From: Polytrichum commune
Lineage: Eukaryota; Streptophyta; Polytrichopsida; Polytrichales; Polytrichaceae
Reading direction: 5' to 3'
NCBI GenBank assembly: GCA_950295325.1
Contig: OX485806.1
Span: forward strand, 37,138,001 to 37,202,000
Length of the DNA: 64,000 nt
How positions within the stretch are numbered: the first letter of the stretch is position 1; each line of letters opens with the position of its first letter. The translations under genes and the position numbers were made by a program. The notes under the pieces are model-generated. The model saw only the letters and a program-made list of their open reading frames with translations, was not told the DNA's origin and did not search any database. Of the stretch, positions 36,003 to 49,400 are shown in pieces.

Positions 36003-36773
36003 TCACCTTGATTATACCCATGAGCTTAGGTGTGAGCCTTAGAAACTTTATAGAGCAATGAAGCTTCTATAAACAAGGAAGAAATAAGGTTTTATAGAGT
36101 AGTTTGTGTATACTATAGTACCTTTACCACTCTAGCTATTTATAGGAGAATACATGTTATGTTTTATATTTTTAGATTCAACAATCTCAGATTTAAAGGA
36201 AAAATTAAACCTTGCCATGTTAAATTTAGATATTTTTGAAATATAATTTCCAAAAAAATTGGTTATCCTTATAATAATTTTAAAAGTGGTAAAGGTGCTA
36301 CGGTATAGAGGAGTGACCATTTGAATGCAATGTTATACCAATTTGTTTCTTGAGTTATTCAATATAGGTCAATGAGGGACCTTTCCTTCTCTCCCATAGG
36401 TGCGTAGGCAAGATGAAATACAATGACATATATTTTGAATCCCCATTTTAGTAATGTATGTATAGTTAGTCTCCATCGGTTTGCATAATGAGAAGGCCTT
36501 CTTGACTGTAAATTTTTTATTTTTTATTTGGACACATGCCAATAGGAGTAATAAATATTGGGTCTTATTCCAGTTGGGTCAATTAGTTTGAGGAGCCACA
36601 CCAATACTTTAAAATCCATTAGCAACCCATGAGAGCAATGGCCAAGGATCTATTAGGCAATGTGCTCATTGTTTGGACAATTATAGCCATTGTTGTTGAA
36701 TTGAAGGGGACTTGAAGAATGCATTGGATACTTATAAGATCATGAATATAGTAACTTGTGTTGTGTTAAGTAG
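36002..36773. other. Spacer, nothing recognised
   Basis: AT-rich sequence without an ORF, repeat or site that I can support. Confidence 0.4.
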
Positions 36774-36917
36774 CACATTATTTTGTCTAATTAGTGTGGA
36801 TTACCATTTGGAGTTACGTGTTGCTATAACATTTTACCGACATTATTGTATTTTACCAATTAGTTAAGTAATATCATAACTCCAAATGGCAAACCACACT
36901 AATTAGACAAAATAGTG
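36774..36917. mobile_element. Foldback MITE, 144 bp
   Basis: Arms 36781-36818 and 36875-36912 are inverted copies with three mismatches in 38 bp (TTTTGTCTAATTAGTGTGG at the outer side). Outside them CACATTA and the inverted CACTA extend the similarity, and TAG stands on both sides. Related to the element at 18705-18907. Confidence 0.75.
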
Positions 36918-39126
36918 TAGTTGCATGTCTTTTGTCTATGGATTGGTGGTGGTGGTGGTGGGGGGGTTATTATCTTGGAACTATTAGAGCTTTTAAGGAA
37001 CGCAATATCTATGAGGGCAAGCAACGACACAAGGATGCCATAAAGTAGGAAGGGAAGGTGAGAGAGTTAAAGGGAAGGAGGAGAAGAAGATGTCCAACTT
37101 GGGAGGGACATCTTCTGAAGATAGATTTTACTTGTGTTCATTCTAATGATGCATGGCACTTTCTAATAAATTTCCTTTCTCTAGGCATTTAGAAACCAAA
37201 TTTGAGGATGAGAACCTACAATGTCAAGGCACATTGAAATGGAATTGATTTCAAAGATGGGGAAGTCGAAAAGGCTAATGGGACTAAAAGCACATCACAA
37301 TGGTTTCAAACCGGCTAATACCCTAGAGTGGTGGAGTGCTCCGTGAGATAGTGGCTGATGTCAACTTGGTGATTTCATTAAGAGAAAGACTTGAGGCCCC
37401 CTAAAAAGACATTCTCAAATAGTGATAGACTTTTGACTTTGATGGGGTTATGTAAGGGACATTCCAACATAATATATGCCTCATTTTCAACTACATCATA
37501 GGTATAGAAGTGGCATAGTCAATTATCTCTAAATATAGGGATAGTCATCCATGGTCCAGTTTCAATGGCAAGTTTGTGGTTTGAGGTACAGTAAGTAGCA
37601 TATGTCCCCTTCCCCAACATGTGTAGTTTCTAAATAGTAATACATATTCCCAATTGGATATACATAAGGTTATAATGCAAATATATGCAACATAGATGTT
37701 CACTTTAGCGCTATTTTGTCGGTCATCACAGTTTGGCTTCTTTTCAATGCAATTATTGTGGGTTCATTTCATTTGTAAGTGTGTCATTGAATTGAAGTCA
37801 ATGTCCACACTTGTGTGAGCATTTTGTCATTGATTTGTCCAAACCTTTAGTTCTAACCTCATATTTGTAACGATGAGTTCGAGCTCATCCTTAGCTCATA
37901 TTCACTTTGAAAGTCTAGGAGATTTGGACAAGATAATATATTTCTAGTCGAGGGCTACTGCATATTAAGTTACGGCTTACTGTAGTGATTTTGCTTCCTA
38001 TTTGAGCTCATAGCTAGTCTCCTTAGTAATAAAAGGTTTCCTGGATGGAATCTTGAATAAATGCCACTGGATCTTCAATTGATGATTCTCTCTATCAAAG
38101 AGCCATTTGGGGAAAACTTGCCTTCATTCAAAAATGTAATCTACATAATTGACAGTTAAAATTTGTTCAATTTGATGTTCTATAGACATATACCTATATC
38201 ATTCATGAAAATATTGTAGATATATTGTTTAAAAAAAATCCATTCATAAAGACAATATTCAAAAGATATAGAAGAACACTTTCCGTAAGAATTAGAATTC
38301 ATATCATTTTGGTTGTAGGGTGCATTATTCTATTAGATTAAAAAATGTGCTCTTCAACAACAAAAGCACAACAATTCAACATTGATGATCATGCATCCAA
38401 ATCTGCATCGACTTTAACAAGGACTCATAGTCTATCCAACTCAAAGTTGATTACAGATATCAAATTCATGCTCTTGAAATTGTGAATGCTCATGAAAGTC
38501 TACTCTTTCATTCTTATTAACATTGTGATGCACAAAGAATTTCGATAAAATATTTTCCCATGTTTTCCCAAGGATGGCAAATACATGTAATGTAGATTTG
38601 CCTGATCCCCCCCCCCCCCCCGAAATATGATTTAACCTTTGCTCCTAGCCATGTCAAAGTGGAATTATCTCCACAATTTTCACTCAAGAATGCATAAGAA
38701 ATAACTCCATCATGCCTGATCGGTGCATTCATTTTACTTCAAGCCACCGCAAGGCATTCTTAGCCGCACATCTTGTTTTCCACCGGTTTGCAATGAATTC
38801 AAGTTTGCATTTCTTTGAAATAATTGTGCCCACATCAAAAAGTGAAATGTTTGTGTTTCATCATATTCATTATACTGTAGGTCATTTACTTTGGAAGAAA
38901 TGAATAGTTTGTTTTTGTGCTTCAATTGCGCTTGGAAAGAAGTTTCTTGTGTAAAGCAGAGGCATATCACTCATTATGACATTTGATAATGAAGAGTTTC
39001 GCTTGTTTTGAGCTTGATTCTAAGCTTGTAAAGGGATTTCTTGTGCATAGTAATGGCCAATCCTTCATTTTGGTGCTTCATGGAGTTCCCCTCTTATTGG
39101 TGTGCAAATTTAGGATCACACTGGCA
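36918..39126. other. Spacer, no gene recognised
   Basis: AT-rich sequence with a poly(C) run at about 38607-38621 and a short G-run near 36960. Short ORFs such as 38712-38903 have no recognisable content. Confidence 0.4.
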
Positions 39127-39730
39127 AGTGAATAGTGGTGCATTTAAAAATCACATTTATAATGTTAGGGAGGAACACATTTGCATCTTGCCTCAATATT
39201 GCAGGGATGAGTCCTCTTGTTTGGAGAAAAGAAACATTCAATTAAGGTGCCACATCATTGGAAAGGTGCCTAAAAATATCTGGTCTAACAAAAGCAAGTA
39301 AAATCTATATTCTGTAGTTCTTGACCTTCCTCTCCTCCTTCCTTCCTTCCTACATTTTACTCCTTGTGTCTTTCTTTGTGTCTTTCCTTACCATCATGGG
39401 CATTGTGTTCATTGAATTCTCTAGTAAGTTATAAGATTCTTTGTATGTACTCCTCATGAAACAAAGACTACAAGAATGATGAAATATTCAAAGGAAAAAA
39501 AACCTACAACTACTATGCAACAAAATAAACACTACAATTGATGACCTTGACTGTCCTTGCATCCTCCGATTTAGTTTCAATAGTCACGATCGGCCAAGGA
39601 GTAAGAAATGACTAACAAATCCTCACCCCACTTCTCCCAGCATCATTGATCACTGCGAGTTAATATCTAAATATCAATAGGGCTCCCCGAACTAATAACC
39701 CCACATGGAACAAGACCCAATAATTATGAC
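39127..39730 (+). repeat. Dispersed repeat Z, copy 2
   Basis: Aligns with 1872-2330, and its end (39535-39730) aligns with the Z tails at 12790 and 19150. Same orientation as copy 1. Confidence 0.7.
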
Positions 39731-40216
39731 CACATCGGGTAATAATTATGTTAAAATATTATAATTATCATATAATTCTGACCACATAATTATATATTAT
39801 GTTACATAGTTAAAACATACTATTATGAATTATGACCACTTAATTATGGCCCGAATCATGAAACTTAAAACATGGCCAGTAAGGCCGAGATTTCTCATAC
39901 CACAGACTGATGGAAAATAACTTTACATCACAGGAAAGGCGATTAGAATATGCCGCCTAATATGCACCTGTGTGATAGAGAAAGAAAGGGTTCTTGGCGA
40001 CCCATGTTGATCAACAATTCACGCAACTTAGCGATGAAAAGTGTTTGGGGCTTTCACCAATTATCTCATTTAGTGTGTGTGGTACTATTTCTGAAACACA
40101 CACATTTTTGTCAAATCTCAAAATTAGTGAACGCTAAACGTTTTACTGAGCGACACCGACTTCATAAATACATGCTCATTTTATCATACACTTCAAGAAA
40201 ATCAGTGTGTGCTCAA
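39731..40216. other. Spacer downstream of the NAD kinase gene
   Basis: 39731-39890 is rich in TAATTATG-like repeats. No gene is supported; the plus-strand frame at 39950-40276 runs into the NAD kinase 3' UTR in antisense. Confidence 0.4.
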
Positions 40217-40222
40217 TTTATT
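40217..40222 (-). terminator. Candidate poly(A) signal of NAD kinase
   Basis: AATAAA on the minus strand (context CAAAATAAATTG), about 260 nt past the stop codon at 40481. It is the first such hexamer I see downstream of the gene. Confidence 0.4.
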
Positions 40223-40480
40223 TTGGTGAGCTCAAAGAGTCTTCTCTTGAGGCATCTCCCAACATTAAGAAACTGAAGAGAGCTCGCATTGAGAGTTCCG
40301 GGCACTTTGACACTTGGGGCTGCTGGAACCCTAGGTCTTCACGTGGCACTAATGTCGTATCTAGTATCAACTTCACTAATTTCCCACACGCACTATTAGC
40401 CCACCCCACTAAAAAGGGATAATCAATGTGGTTCGAAGCTTAAAATGATGATGGTGTGGGGGTGTTTTCAGGGCTTATTT

Positions 40481-43400
40481 TTAAGCTCGATTATCGGGGT
40501 TTTGAGGTCCATCAGATAGTTGTGGCTTCCTCAGGTTCCAATGCAACCCCTCCCTCACACTTCGAAGAAAATCGCCGCTCGATTCCTTTTCGCAAGCTGC
40601 AGGAACCGGCCATGAGGACATGTGAAGAATGAGGGCATCCCCTCCTTGGAGCTGCTGCCTGGCTTTGCCATCAAAGCTGGCCCATGCTTGACCCCTGCAA
40701 CTCATCGGCAACTGCCACAACACACACACACAAACATAAATGGTGAAGGTCGATTGGTAGATGCAATGAAAAGGGAGCACCAACACACACACAAACACAC
40801 ACAAACACAAATGATGAAGGTCGGTTGTTTGATGCAATGAACAGGGAGCGCCAACACACACACAAACACACACACAAACACAAATTATGAAGGTCGGTTG
40901 GTAGATGCAATTAACAGGGAGCATCAACAACTAGTTACAGATGAGCCGGTTGAGTTTACGGAATAACCGTTTGAAGTGCAAGACTTCAGGAGATTTACCG
41001 ATCGTTTTAGAGGTATCTATGGAACATATGTCAAACTATTAAAGAAATGACGAAAAGATCACAACGTGTAACCGAATGGACTTGGAAACACTGTGATTTT
41101 GACCGATTATACCAAATGAATCTCCCCGGACACTGGTCTTACACCTCTCTTAAATGGAGGCTTCTTTTTTCTCCCGACTAGCCCATTTAAGTCACTAGGA
41201 TTTGAAACACACGATTAGGTATGAGATGGTGAGCAAATCCAAATTAAGGCCAAAGTCAATTTCCTCATAGATTGTCGAAGATCATATGAATATCTTGTTC
41301 CTTATCAAAATGAAGATTTTTCTACTCATTAAATGGTTATGTAGGTTCCTTCAAATATATTGACTATTGAACCTAGAATGGTTATCATATTCTCAGCATG
41401 TGGTCCAGTCTCTATTAGACATATGTCGTTTTGGTATCCGTTCTTGAAGCCATACCTAAACTTCTTTAACCACTTATAACAAGTGATCATTGATCCACAT
41501 AAGGCCTCCCAATAATGTTAACTATTGAACCTAGAATGAGGACGTAGTAAGTAGACAGTCCAATCTCATTGTGACACATGAGCCTTTTTGGTGTGCTTTC
41601 TTAACTTCAAGCCTTGAAATGTAACACTCAAGGTGCCCAATCAAGAAAAGTAACAACGTAAGGCCCAGATACCATAATTGAGTTCAACCTATAGAAAATC
41701 CAACCAACTTGTAGTAATACACTCCTCAGAAATTGATGTTGACTAACTAGAAACATCTTATTGACCAACTGTTTGTTGGGTTCCCTATCATTAGCACTAG
41801 TACCCCTCTTCCATGCCTAAAAGATTTGGCTAAAGGAAAAGGAACAAGGGATCCACGTCATGACCAAAGTGAAGAATCGTGTCTCAAGTGTAAACAACTT
41901 GTAAGTTGTGATTCCACTAAGTCCGAAAGAGAGGTCCTCTTGAGGAAGGTTGCTCTCTTCTATATGTGTGTATACTACACACAATCGCCTTGCATTTTTC
42001 AAGCATCCAAGTGTTGCAGTGACTAACCTACATAATGTCGCTTTCCCACCTCACTATGGCAACTATCCACTACATGTCAATTCAAGTTCACCTAAGATAG
42101 ACATGCCTTAGATAAATACGTTTCTATGTGCACCCACTTCTCGTAGGATATAAAACACACAATCAATGCAAGATGATTAACAAATCCAAATTGTCCCCAT
42201 AGTCATTTGCCTCATGATTCTCGGAGCTCATATGAAAATCTTAGTCATTTATCAAAGTAAAGATTCTCATGCTCATTAAGTGGTCCTAAAGGTCCTCCCA
42301 ATCATGTTCACTATTGAGACTAGAATGGTTAGAATATTTTGAGAACATAGACCAATCTCTTTTAAAGGCATCTTTTTGTTTCCAATACTTACATTGAGAA
42401 CCTTAGAACCACATACCACTCAAACATATTTTACTACTTGGTTTGATTTAAGCATGTCTACCATACAGGTGATGCTTCTTGGGCGTGGATCGCATGGTTA
42501 AATGAACTAACGACCAATAGGGAGAGAGAGAAATATCATAGATGGACATACCTCTCTTGCATCCAGCATAAAAACACTGAAATACCATGTAACCCGAAGA
42601 TTACTTATTTAGTTTATTTGACACTGGAATTAACTTTAAAGATCCCAAATTAGTCTACCTGAGATCATTTGAGATGAATCAACAACAAACCTATAAGAGG
42701 TCAAGTTTTCATGTTGGATGAATAAGAGGTATGCTCATATATGATAATTCCCAATCTCCGACCAATAAGGGTTTTTTTTTTTTTTTTTTTCTCCACTTCA
42801 ACTGCCCCCACTTAAAATTAACACATCTCAGACTGGACTCATAATGATCAAAATGGACAACAGGTGGTACAGAATACTGACCTGAACTCGAAGTGTCACA
42901 TACTCAGGCAATATGAGTGGCCTGAACGATAAAGAATGCGGGCAAATGGGTGTAAATAGGATTCCTGGCACCTGCATAAAGTCCACGTAAATTAATTACT
43001 TTGTGATATACCGGTTACTACTAATCTTCACTTGACATAAGAATAATCATACACAAGCTGAACACGATCTGCATAACAATTAACACAGTTTGAAGCATCA
43101 TCATAAGATCCAACTATGTTGAAACTCAACTCGTCCAAATAATTAGCTTTACTTGGTGTGCTATGTGGATAGGGGAGGTGACTATTGTATGATGAAATGG
43201 AGTCAGTACCAAGATTGTGTAGGTATCTATCCTAAAAAAAAACAATGCCCACACAACATTGGTAAGCTGAAGGCAGATGGGTCTTACTCCATTTCGTCAC
43301 GAAACTACCCCACGTAGAATATGCAACACGCGATTAGTACGTGATAATTAGCAAATACAAATTGAGGTTGTAGTCACTTCCCTCATAATTTTTGGAGCTC

Positions 43401-46400
43401 ACATGAATATCTTAATCATTACCATATCAAAGATTCTTGTGCTCATCAAACAGTCACATAGGTCCCCCCTCCCTCAAAATCTCAAAGTATATTGACTATT
43501 GAGTCTAGAAAAGTCCACAAACTTTTGAACACATGGTCCAATCTCTTTCAAACACATGTCTTTTTGGTATCCATTCTTGGAGCCACACTTAACCACATAC
43601 CACTTAAAAACAGATGTATGACTAAGATAAGTAACCGAATGAGGCACGCCGAGTGTCCAGGGAGGTATTTGAACATAATCGGTCAAAATCCTAGTGTTTC
43701 CAAGTCCAACCGGTTACATGCTGTGACCTTTCAGTTTATTAGTATTAATTCGAGGTATATTCCATAGATTCCTCCACAATGATCAGTAATTCTCCTGAAG
43801 TCTTGAACTTCAACTTCAGTTTGAACTCTCAAACTCAATCGATTCATCTGTAACTAGCGGTCAATTCTCCCTGTTCAGTTGGCACCTCTACTCTACGTAG
43901 TATGAGCGAAAAACAACACCCACACAACACTGGGAAGTATGGTTACCTGAGGGTGAACCATTGAGCCACCGGCGGCCAAGGAATAAGCTGTGCTCCCTGA
44001 CGGCGTTGAAACGATCAGCCCATCACCTTGCACAACGGTGACAAAATGGCCGTCACAGTAGCATTCCAAGTTGGAGAGAGAGGAGGACATCCCCCGGTCA
44101 ATGGAAACCTCGTTCAGCACGAGGTACTCTTCCTGAGGCGGCGGTGAAATGGGAGCACCTTCTTCCCTTCTCATGTTCTGTGCGTGGCGAACAATTTGGC
44201 AGTGAAGCCGGTGCCGAAGGGTGATGTAAACCGGCCCTGCCATCAACTTTTGTAAACTCTCTCGGTACCGATCACTCTCTTGTGGGGGAGTCAAGTCAAG
44301 GGCACACCGTCTTCACATAAGAAAGAAAGAAAACGACAACACGTATGTTTGCCAACCCTAGCATGAATCATCGAGCCTCTTTGCCCGCATGTTGTTGCAC
44401 TAGGTACCAACATATGAGTCTTAGGCAATTGTCTTGCGTCAATGAAAGAACAATGCAAATCTATCAATGTGGAAGACTTGCAGAGTTTCTCAATGGCATA
44501 GGACAAGTTTCCGAATGATGTACCTAGAACAACTGCCAAGAATTCATATATATATGCTTGTAGTGTTGCCACCATTAAGAGGTGGAGTCTTTCTAATGGC
44601 CATAACTAAGGGCAACTTGATTGTCCATTGTTCCTCTTGTTCCTCCTATTCCTCCTGTACTAGGTTGGTTGAGCCCCTTGGTACCCACAACTTTTGAGAT
44701 GACCAGTTGAACTAGGGACCTTTGACCATGTGGAGATGAAGAAACACACATCTCACAAATGCTTGCCCTTGTGCAAGGAAGTCCCCTATGGGTGGGTTTA
44801 CACTAGGGTCTGACACCATAAAAACTCCCAAACTGAGAGATCCTATTGGCCAAGAGCAAAATACTGGAGTTCCCACTAGGGTCCGAGTCCAAAGTATGAA
44901 AAATTGTAGTGGTGCTAATTTGAGAAACCAATCTTCAAACTTGGTCTAACCTTGAGTCTAAAAATAAGGTCTATTAAGGGTTATTTTTGACCCCAAGTTT
45001 CTTTTAGACCCACCATAATTACGTGTGAGGCCATGGATAGATAGATAGATAGATAAATAGATACACCAACTTCCTGAGGAAACAAGCATCCTCAAGCATA
45101 AATGAAGAACCTCTTCATCAACATGCTACTGCCACCTTTCGGGTGGGGGCTCCATGACAATTGACTGACCCAACCATACTAACGTGACCTTTGATGAGAG
45201 GGGGACACTGCATGAATTCCGGTTCCTTACCATTGGTTCTCTTCTATTGGATAATTCTATGATCTACTACAATAGTAGGTTTCCTTAACCATATTCATAG
45301 ATTTCTAGTGGAAGGAAACCAGTGATGAGGAACCGCAATTCCCGTAGCGGAAGGAAACCGCAAGGCTATAAAAATGTTTTGCACCAATCACAAAGGATTG
45401 ACATGGGTGGATACGGAACTGAGTCATGAAGCCAAGGGAGCCCATGGAGAATGACACCAATGGAGGCATTGGGCCCTTGAATATCGATGCCGCCTGCATC
45501 ATCAACAAGACCAAGAAATTCGGTTATTAATCTTCAACACCATCATCATCATCATCATCAACATATGTCCACTTTCCAGCAATCTACAAGGTCGAAAACT
45601 ATTGCCGCAAAATTACAACAAGGTGCTGCACCAATAAAGAGATTGAAAGACTTAAACATTGAGTGTGTGTTGGGAAGCACACTTCAAACCAAATAATTGG
45701 GATATAAGATATCATTCAAGGACACAATTTGGAATCACCATACAAGAGATGATTGAGAAGAGTGCCTTAATATGTGGTCCAAAGAGAATGGTTTACCCAA
45801 AGAACAGTTCCATCGCCACCAAGGGTGATGACCAAGTCCACTTTGGTGTGAAGGTCCAAGACTTCCTCCTCTGTCATGAATCGTCAACAAGTAATAACTG
45901 TTAATGTTGACATCTTCTTACGTACGACGACAGGCAGGCAAACAAAATAACCAGCATCACAAACATGAGAATTCAAGCTGTTTGGCAGTCCATGCATCCC
46001 TACAAGAACTAGAAAATTATAAGGTAGACGTGTGTTATTCGGATACTTTTCTCTCGCACCCACTTTTACGCAATTAGTGCGAGATGACTAGCAAATCCAA
46101 ATCATGCCCATGGCGATTTTGCCTAATAATTTTTGGAGCTCATGTGAATACCTTATTCATTATCAAAGTGAAGATTCTCGTGCTCATTAAGTGATCATGT
46201 AGGTAGGTCCTCCCAATTATGTTGACTATTGACCTTAGATTATTGGGCCTAGAATGGTTAGCAAATTTTGAGCACATAGTCCAGTCTCCTTTGAAACACA
46301 CGTCTTTTTGATGTCCGTTCTTAGATCCACACCTAACCTCATACAACTCAAATATAGGTCTCCATATTCTTGCTATTTTGGAATAAGGTTCATCTATGTC

Positions 46401-49400
46401 AAGGAATTTGTGTGCTCATTAATGAATGCTTCAACAAAAACAATGCCGGCTTCAATACTTGGAAGATCCACATTTTACCACATAAAATCAACAGACCCTT
46501 CTTCCACAAAACAGATACATACACAATAACTGCTTATGTTTTTATGGAATAAGTTTGCCACCTGTCTCACACGTCTCCACAAACTCAAAGTACTGACTCT
46601 CCTTGATCAATTCATTCTTCACAGCCGGCTCAACATAAACCCTCACGCCCTTCTCTTGTCTCAGCCATCTGCACAACCCAGAAAATTCTCCCCCTTAAAT
46701 ACAAATGCTTCATGTTAATTTCACAAATAGGAGCACCTAATATGCTTGGAAAGAGAGCATTGAGATATCATTTGTGTCTCAGATCAACAAACATAACATT
46801 ATTCAGATCCACAACAGTGTTCTGTGGGACTGACAGTATTCCACGGAATATTCTCAAATATTTCCCACATTCAGTCCCACAGAACACTGTTATGGATCTG
46901 AATAATGTAATGAACGTCCACACTTCCAAATGACGTTTATAGAACAAAGCAGAAGCCGTTTTTTCTGAAGCAGGGGTACTAACCCCAAGGTAATTGTTTC
47001 TACTTCTAGGAAACCGCGTAAAATTCCTTGGAATTTTACAAGCGCTTTTAACATAAAAGTAATTCCATAACAATGCGGTTTTAAAAAACAAAAGTTTAGC
47101 AACTCCAAACAAGATTTCAAAGACATAACTGACCCAGGCGGCTTCCAAAGATTGTTGGGGTCTCCTACTCACCGGACCATTTCACCACAAAGCAGCTGCA
47201 CTGTTGTTGCATTGGGTTTCGAGAGGATAAAGACACACTGTGGTGGAGTATCCCACGTCAGCATAATCTACAGCCCAGTTTACAATTTATAGTTACACCA
47301 CGTCAGCCATATAACTCATAGAGTGATTGATGATCACAGAGGAGAGTAGTGGGAAGCAACCACAAATGTTGAGATGACATCATAAGTTTCAATCAAAGGC
47401 ATGATAATTCAATCACTTTGTTATTCTCTTTCTTGGTGTGCCACATTTTATTAAGAAGCAACCATAAAGAACTTGTTGCATAGAATTGATACAATTATAA
47501 TATGGGATAATTACAATATACACCACTGATTTTGACTCTGGAACAGTGCCCGGGAAGTTCTTGGGCATATATAGTCAGTCAAGATCCTAGTGATTCTAAA
47601 TCCAGCCGGTTACAGGTTGACATCTTCCGGTTTTGCTTTCATTCATTTGAGGTATATTCTTCTATAGATTCCTCTAAAATGACCGGTAATTCTCCTGAAG
47701 GCTCCAATTTCAACCGGTTATTTCTCAAACTCAACCAGTTCATCTGTAACTAGCTGTCAGTTCTTCCTAGGCACTACTCTAGAAGTATGTGATGTAAGCT
47801 ACAAATGGGGAGATCTGACTGCTAGTTATAGACAGGCTGGTTGAATTTGAGAAATGACCGGTTTTAAGCTCAAGAGTTTGACGTTCGTGGACCATGGATC
47901 GTTTTAGAAGAATTTACAGAATATACCTTACATTAATAATGGAAACACTTAAATCTCGACCCGTTTTATCCAAATCTCCCAGGACACTGGATGGAAGGGG
48001 GAGAGAGAGAGAACTATTTCATACGAGCATACCTCTCATCCATCCAACATAAAAACTCAAACCCCTCTAGCTTTGTTGCCGATTCATCTCAAATGACCTC
48101 AAGTAAACTACACTAAATATGATATTTAGTGTAATATGGTATGTTATGTCACTATGGTATCTTTTCGGATGAATCTTCTTATAAAATAAGTGAACAACTA
48201 TTGTCATGGGCGATGGATGAGTTCATCCATTAGGCCAAAACCCTACGTTCTCTTGTCATTAACTTGTGATGAAATATTGTCATAGATGAATGAAATTTGG
48301 ATTGAAAAATCACTTGGTAAGTGACAGTAATTGCAACACTGTAAATCTATAATCCTCCAAAAATTTTACAAGGAATGACAAATAATGTGGGGTTAACATT
48401 TAGTGTTGGTGACACTATGCCAAGGTTTACATTTAGTATCGAGCAAGACAATTAGAATTGGTGACACTACATATCATTTGGGGTCTTTTGAAGCTAACTC
48501 CGATGTCAAAATCAACTAAAGAAAATAACCTCTTTGCTGCGTTGCATACTATTGCAGGGCTTTATGTCGGATGAATGAGAGATATGCTCATATACGATAA
48601 TTTCCGCTCTCTGGATGGAAGGTCCTTGTTGAATTTATCCGTTGATCATAATATCTGTTTGTGATGGTGAACTTTGATGACTGGTACTGAGTTATGTGGC
48701 AATGAATGGGGAGACCCCAACCACTAATTACAGATGAACCAGTTGAATTTGAGAAATAACTTAACTGGTTCAAGTTCAAGTTCAAAGACTTCAGGAAAAT
48801 TACCCATCATTTCAGAGGAGTCTATGGAATATACCTCACATTAATATAGAAAAACTGAAAGCTCACAACATGCAACCAGTTAGACTTGGAAAACACTAGG
48901 ATTTTGACCGATTATGCCCAAAAATCTGCCCAGACACTGGTTATGTGCCAAAGAGAAAATCACCTGTTTGTTGCTCCGAATGGCCATGGTGATATCACCA
49001 GCTTCAAATGACACAACATCGTGCTTATGCCTTTTGTTTGTTTGCCCTGCTTGGCCCCACACGAGTGAAAATAATGCCTGCAAGTGCAAAACAAGTTCAT
49101 GCCATCAGTGTCAAGATTCAATAACAAAGGTAGACAACCCTTATTTGGTTACTTTTCTTATTATGAAACCTATATCTGAGTGATACACTCTAACCTCCCC
49201 AATATCATGCCGGTGGCAATCAAAGTGCACATGAAGTTAAGGAGGTATGTAGTGGTAACATGGATGCATGATAATAGAGAATTAGTGTAGCATGTGACAT
49301 TATGGAATAACACAAAGTCAACATTGCAATAATGACAATACTCACAATGATGACAATGTGATGCGTGCAAGTATGTGGTTCAAATTCTTCGGTGGTTTAC

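Noticed and set aside
36774-36917. CACTA-type transposon
   Set aside because: The ends resemble CACTA only loosely on one side, and no element-encoded protein or subterminal repeats are present. Described simply as a foldback MITE.
40481-40930. 149-codon minus frame taken as a gene by itself
   Set aside because: Only 40481-40711 is coding (last NAD kinase exon). The rest is translated CA/TG minisatellite upstream of the splice acceptor.
46768-47172. 134-codon minus frame in NAD kinase intron 6
   Set aside because: It covers a foldback element and intron sequence and carries no kinase motif. The true exon starts at 47173 in a different frame.
49046-49077. Exon 5 beginning at 49077 (acceptor CACTTGCAG)
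   Set aside because: This acceptor has a better pyrimidine tract, but joining exon 4 to it breaks the reading frame. The acceptor before 49046 keeps it, and the total is then divisible by three.
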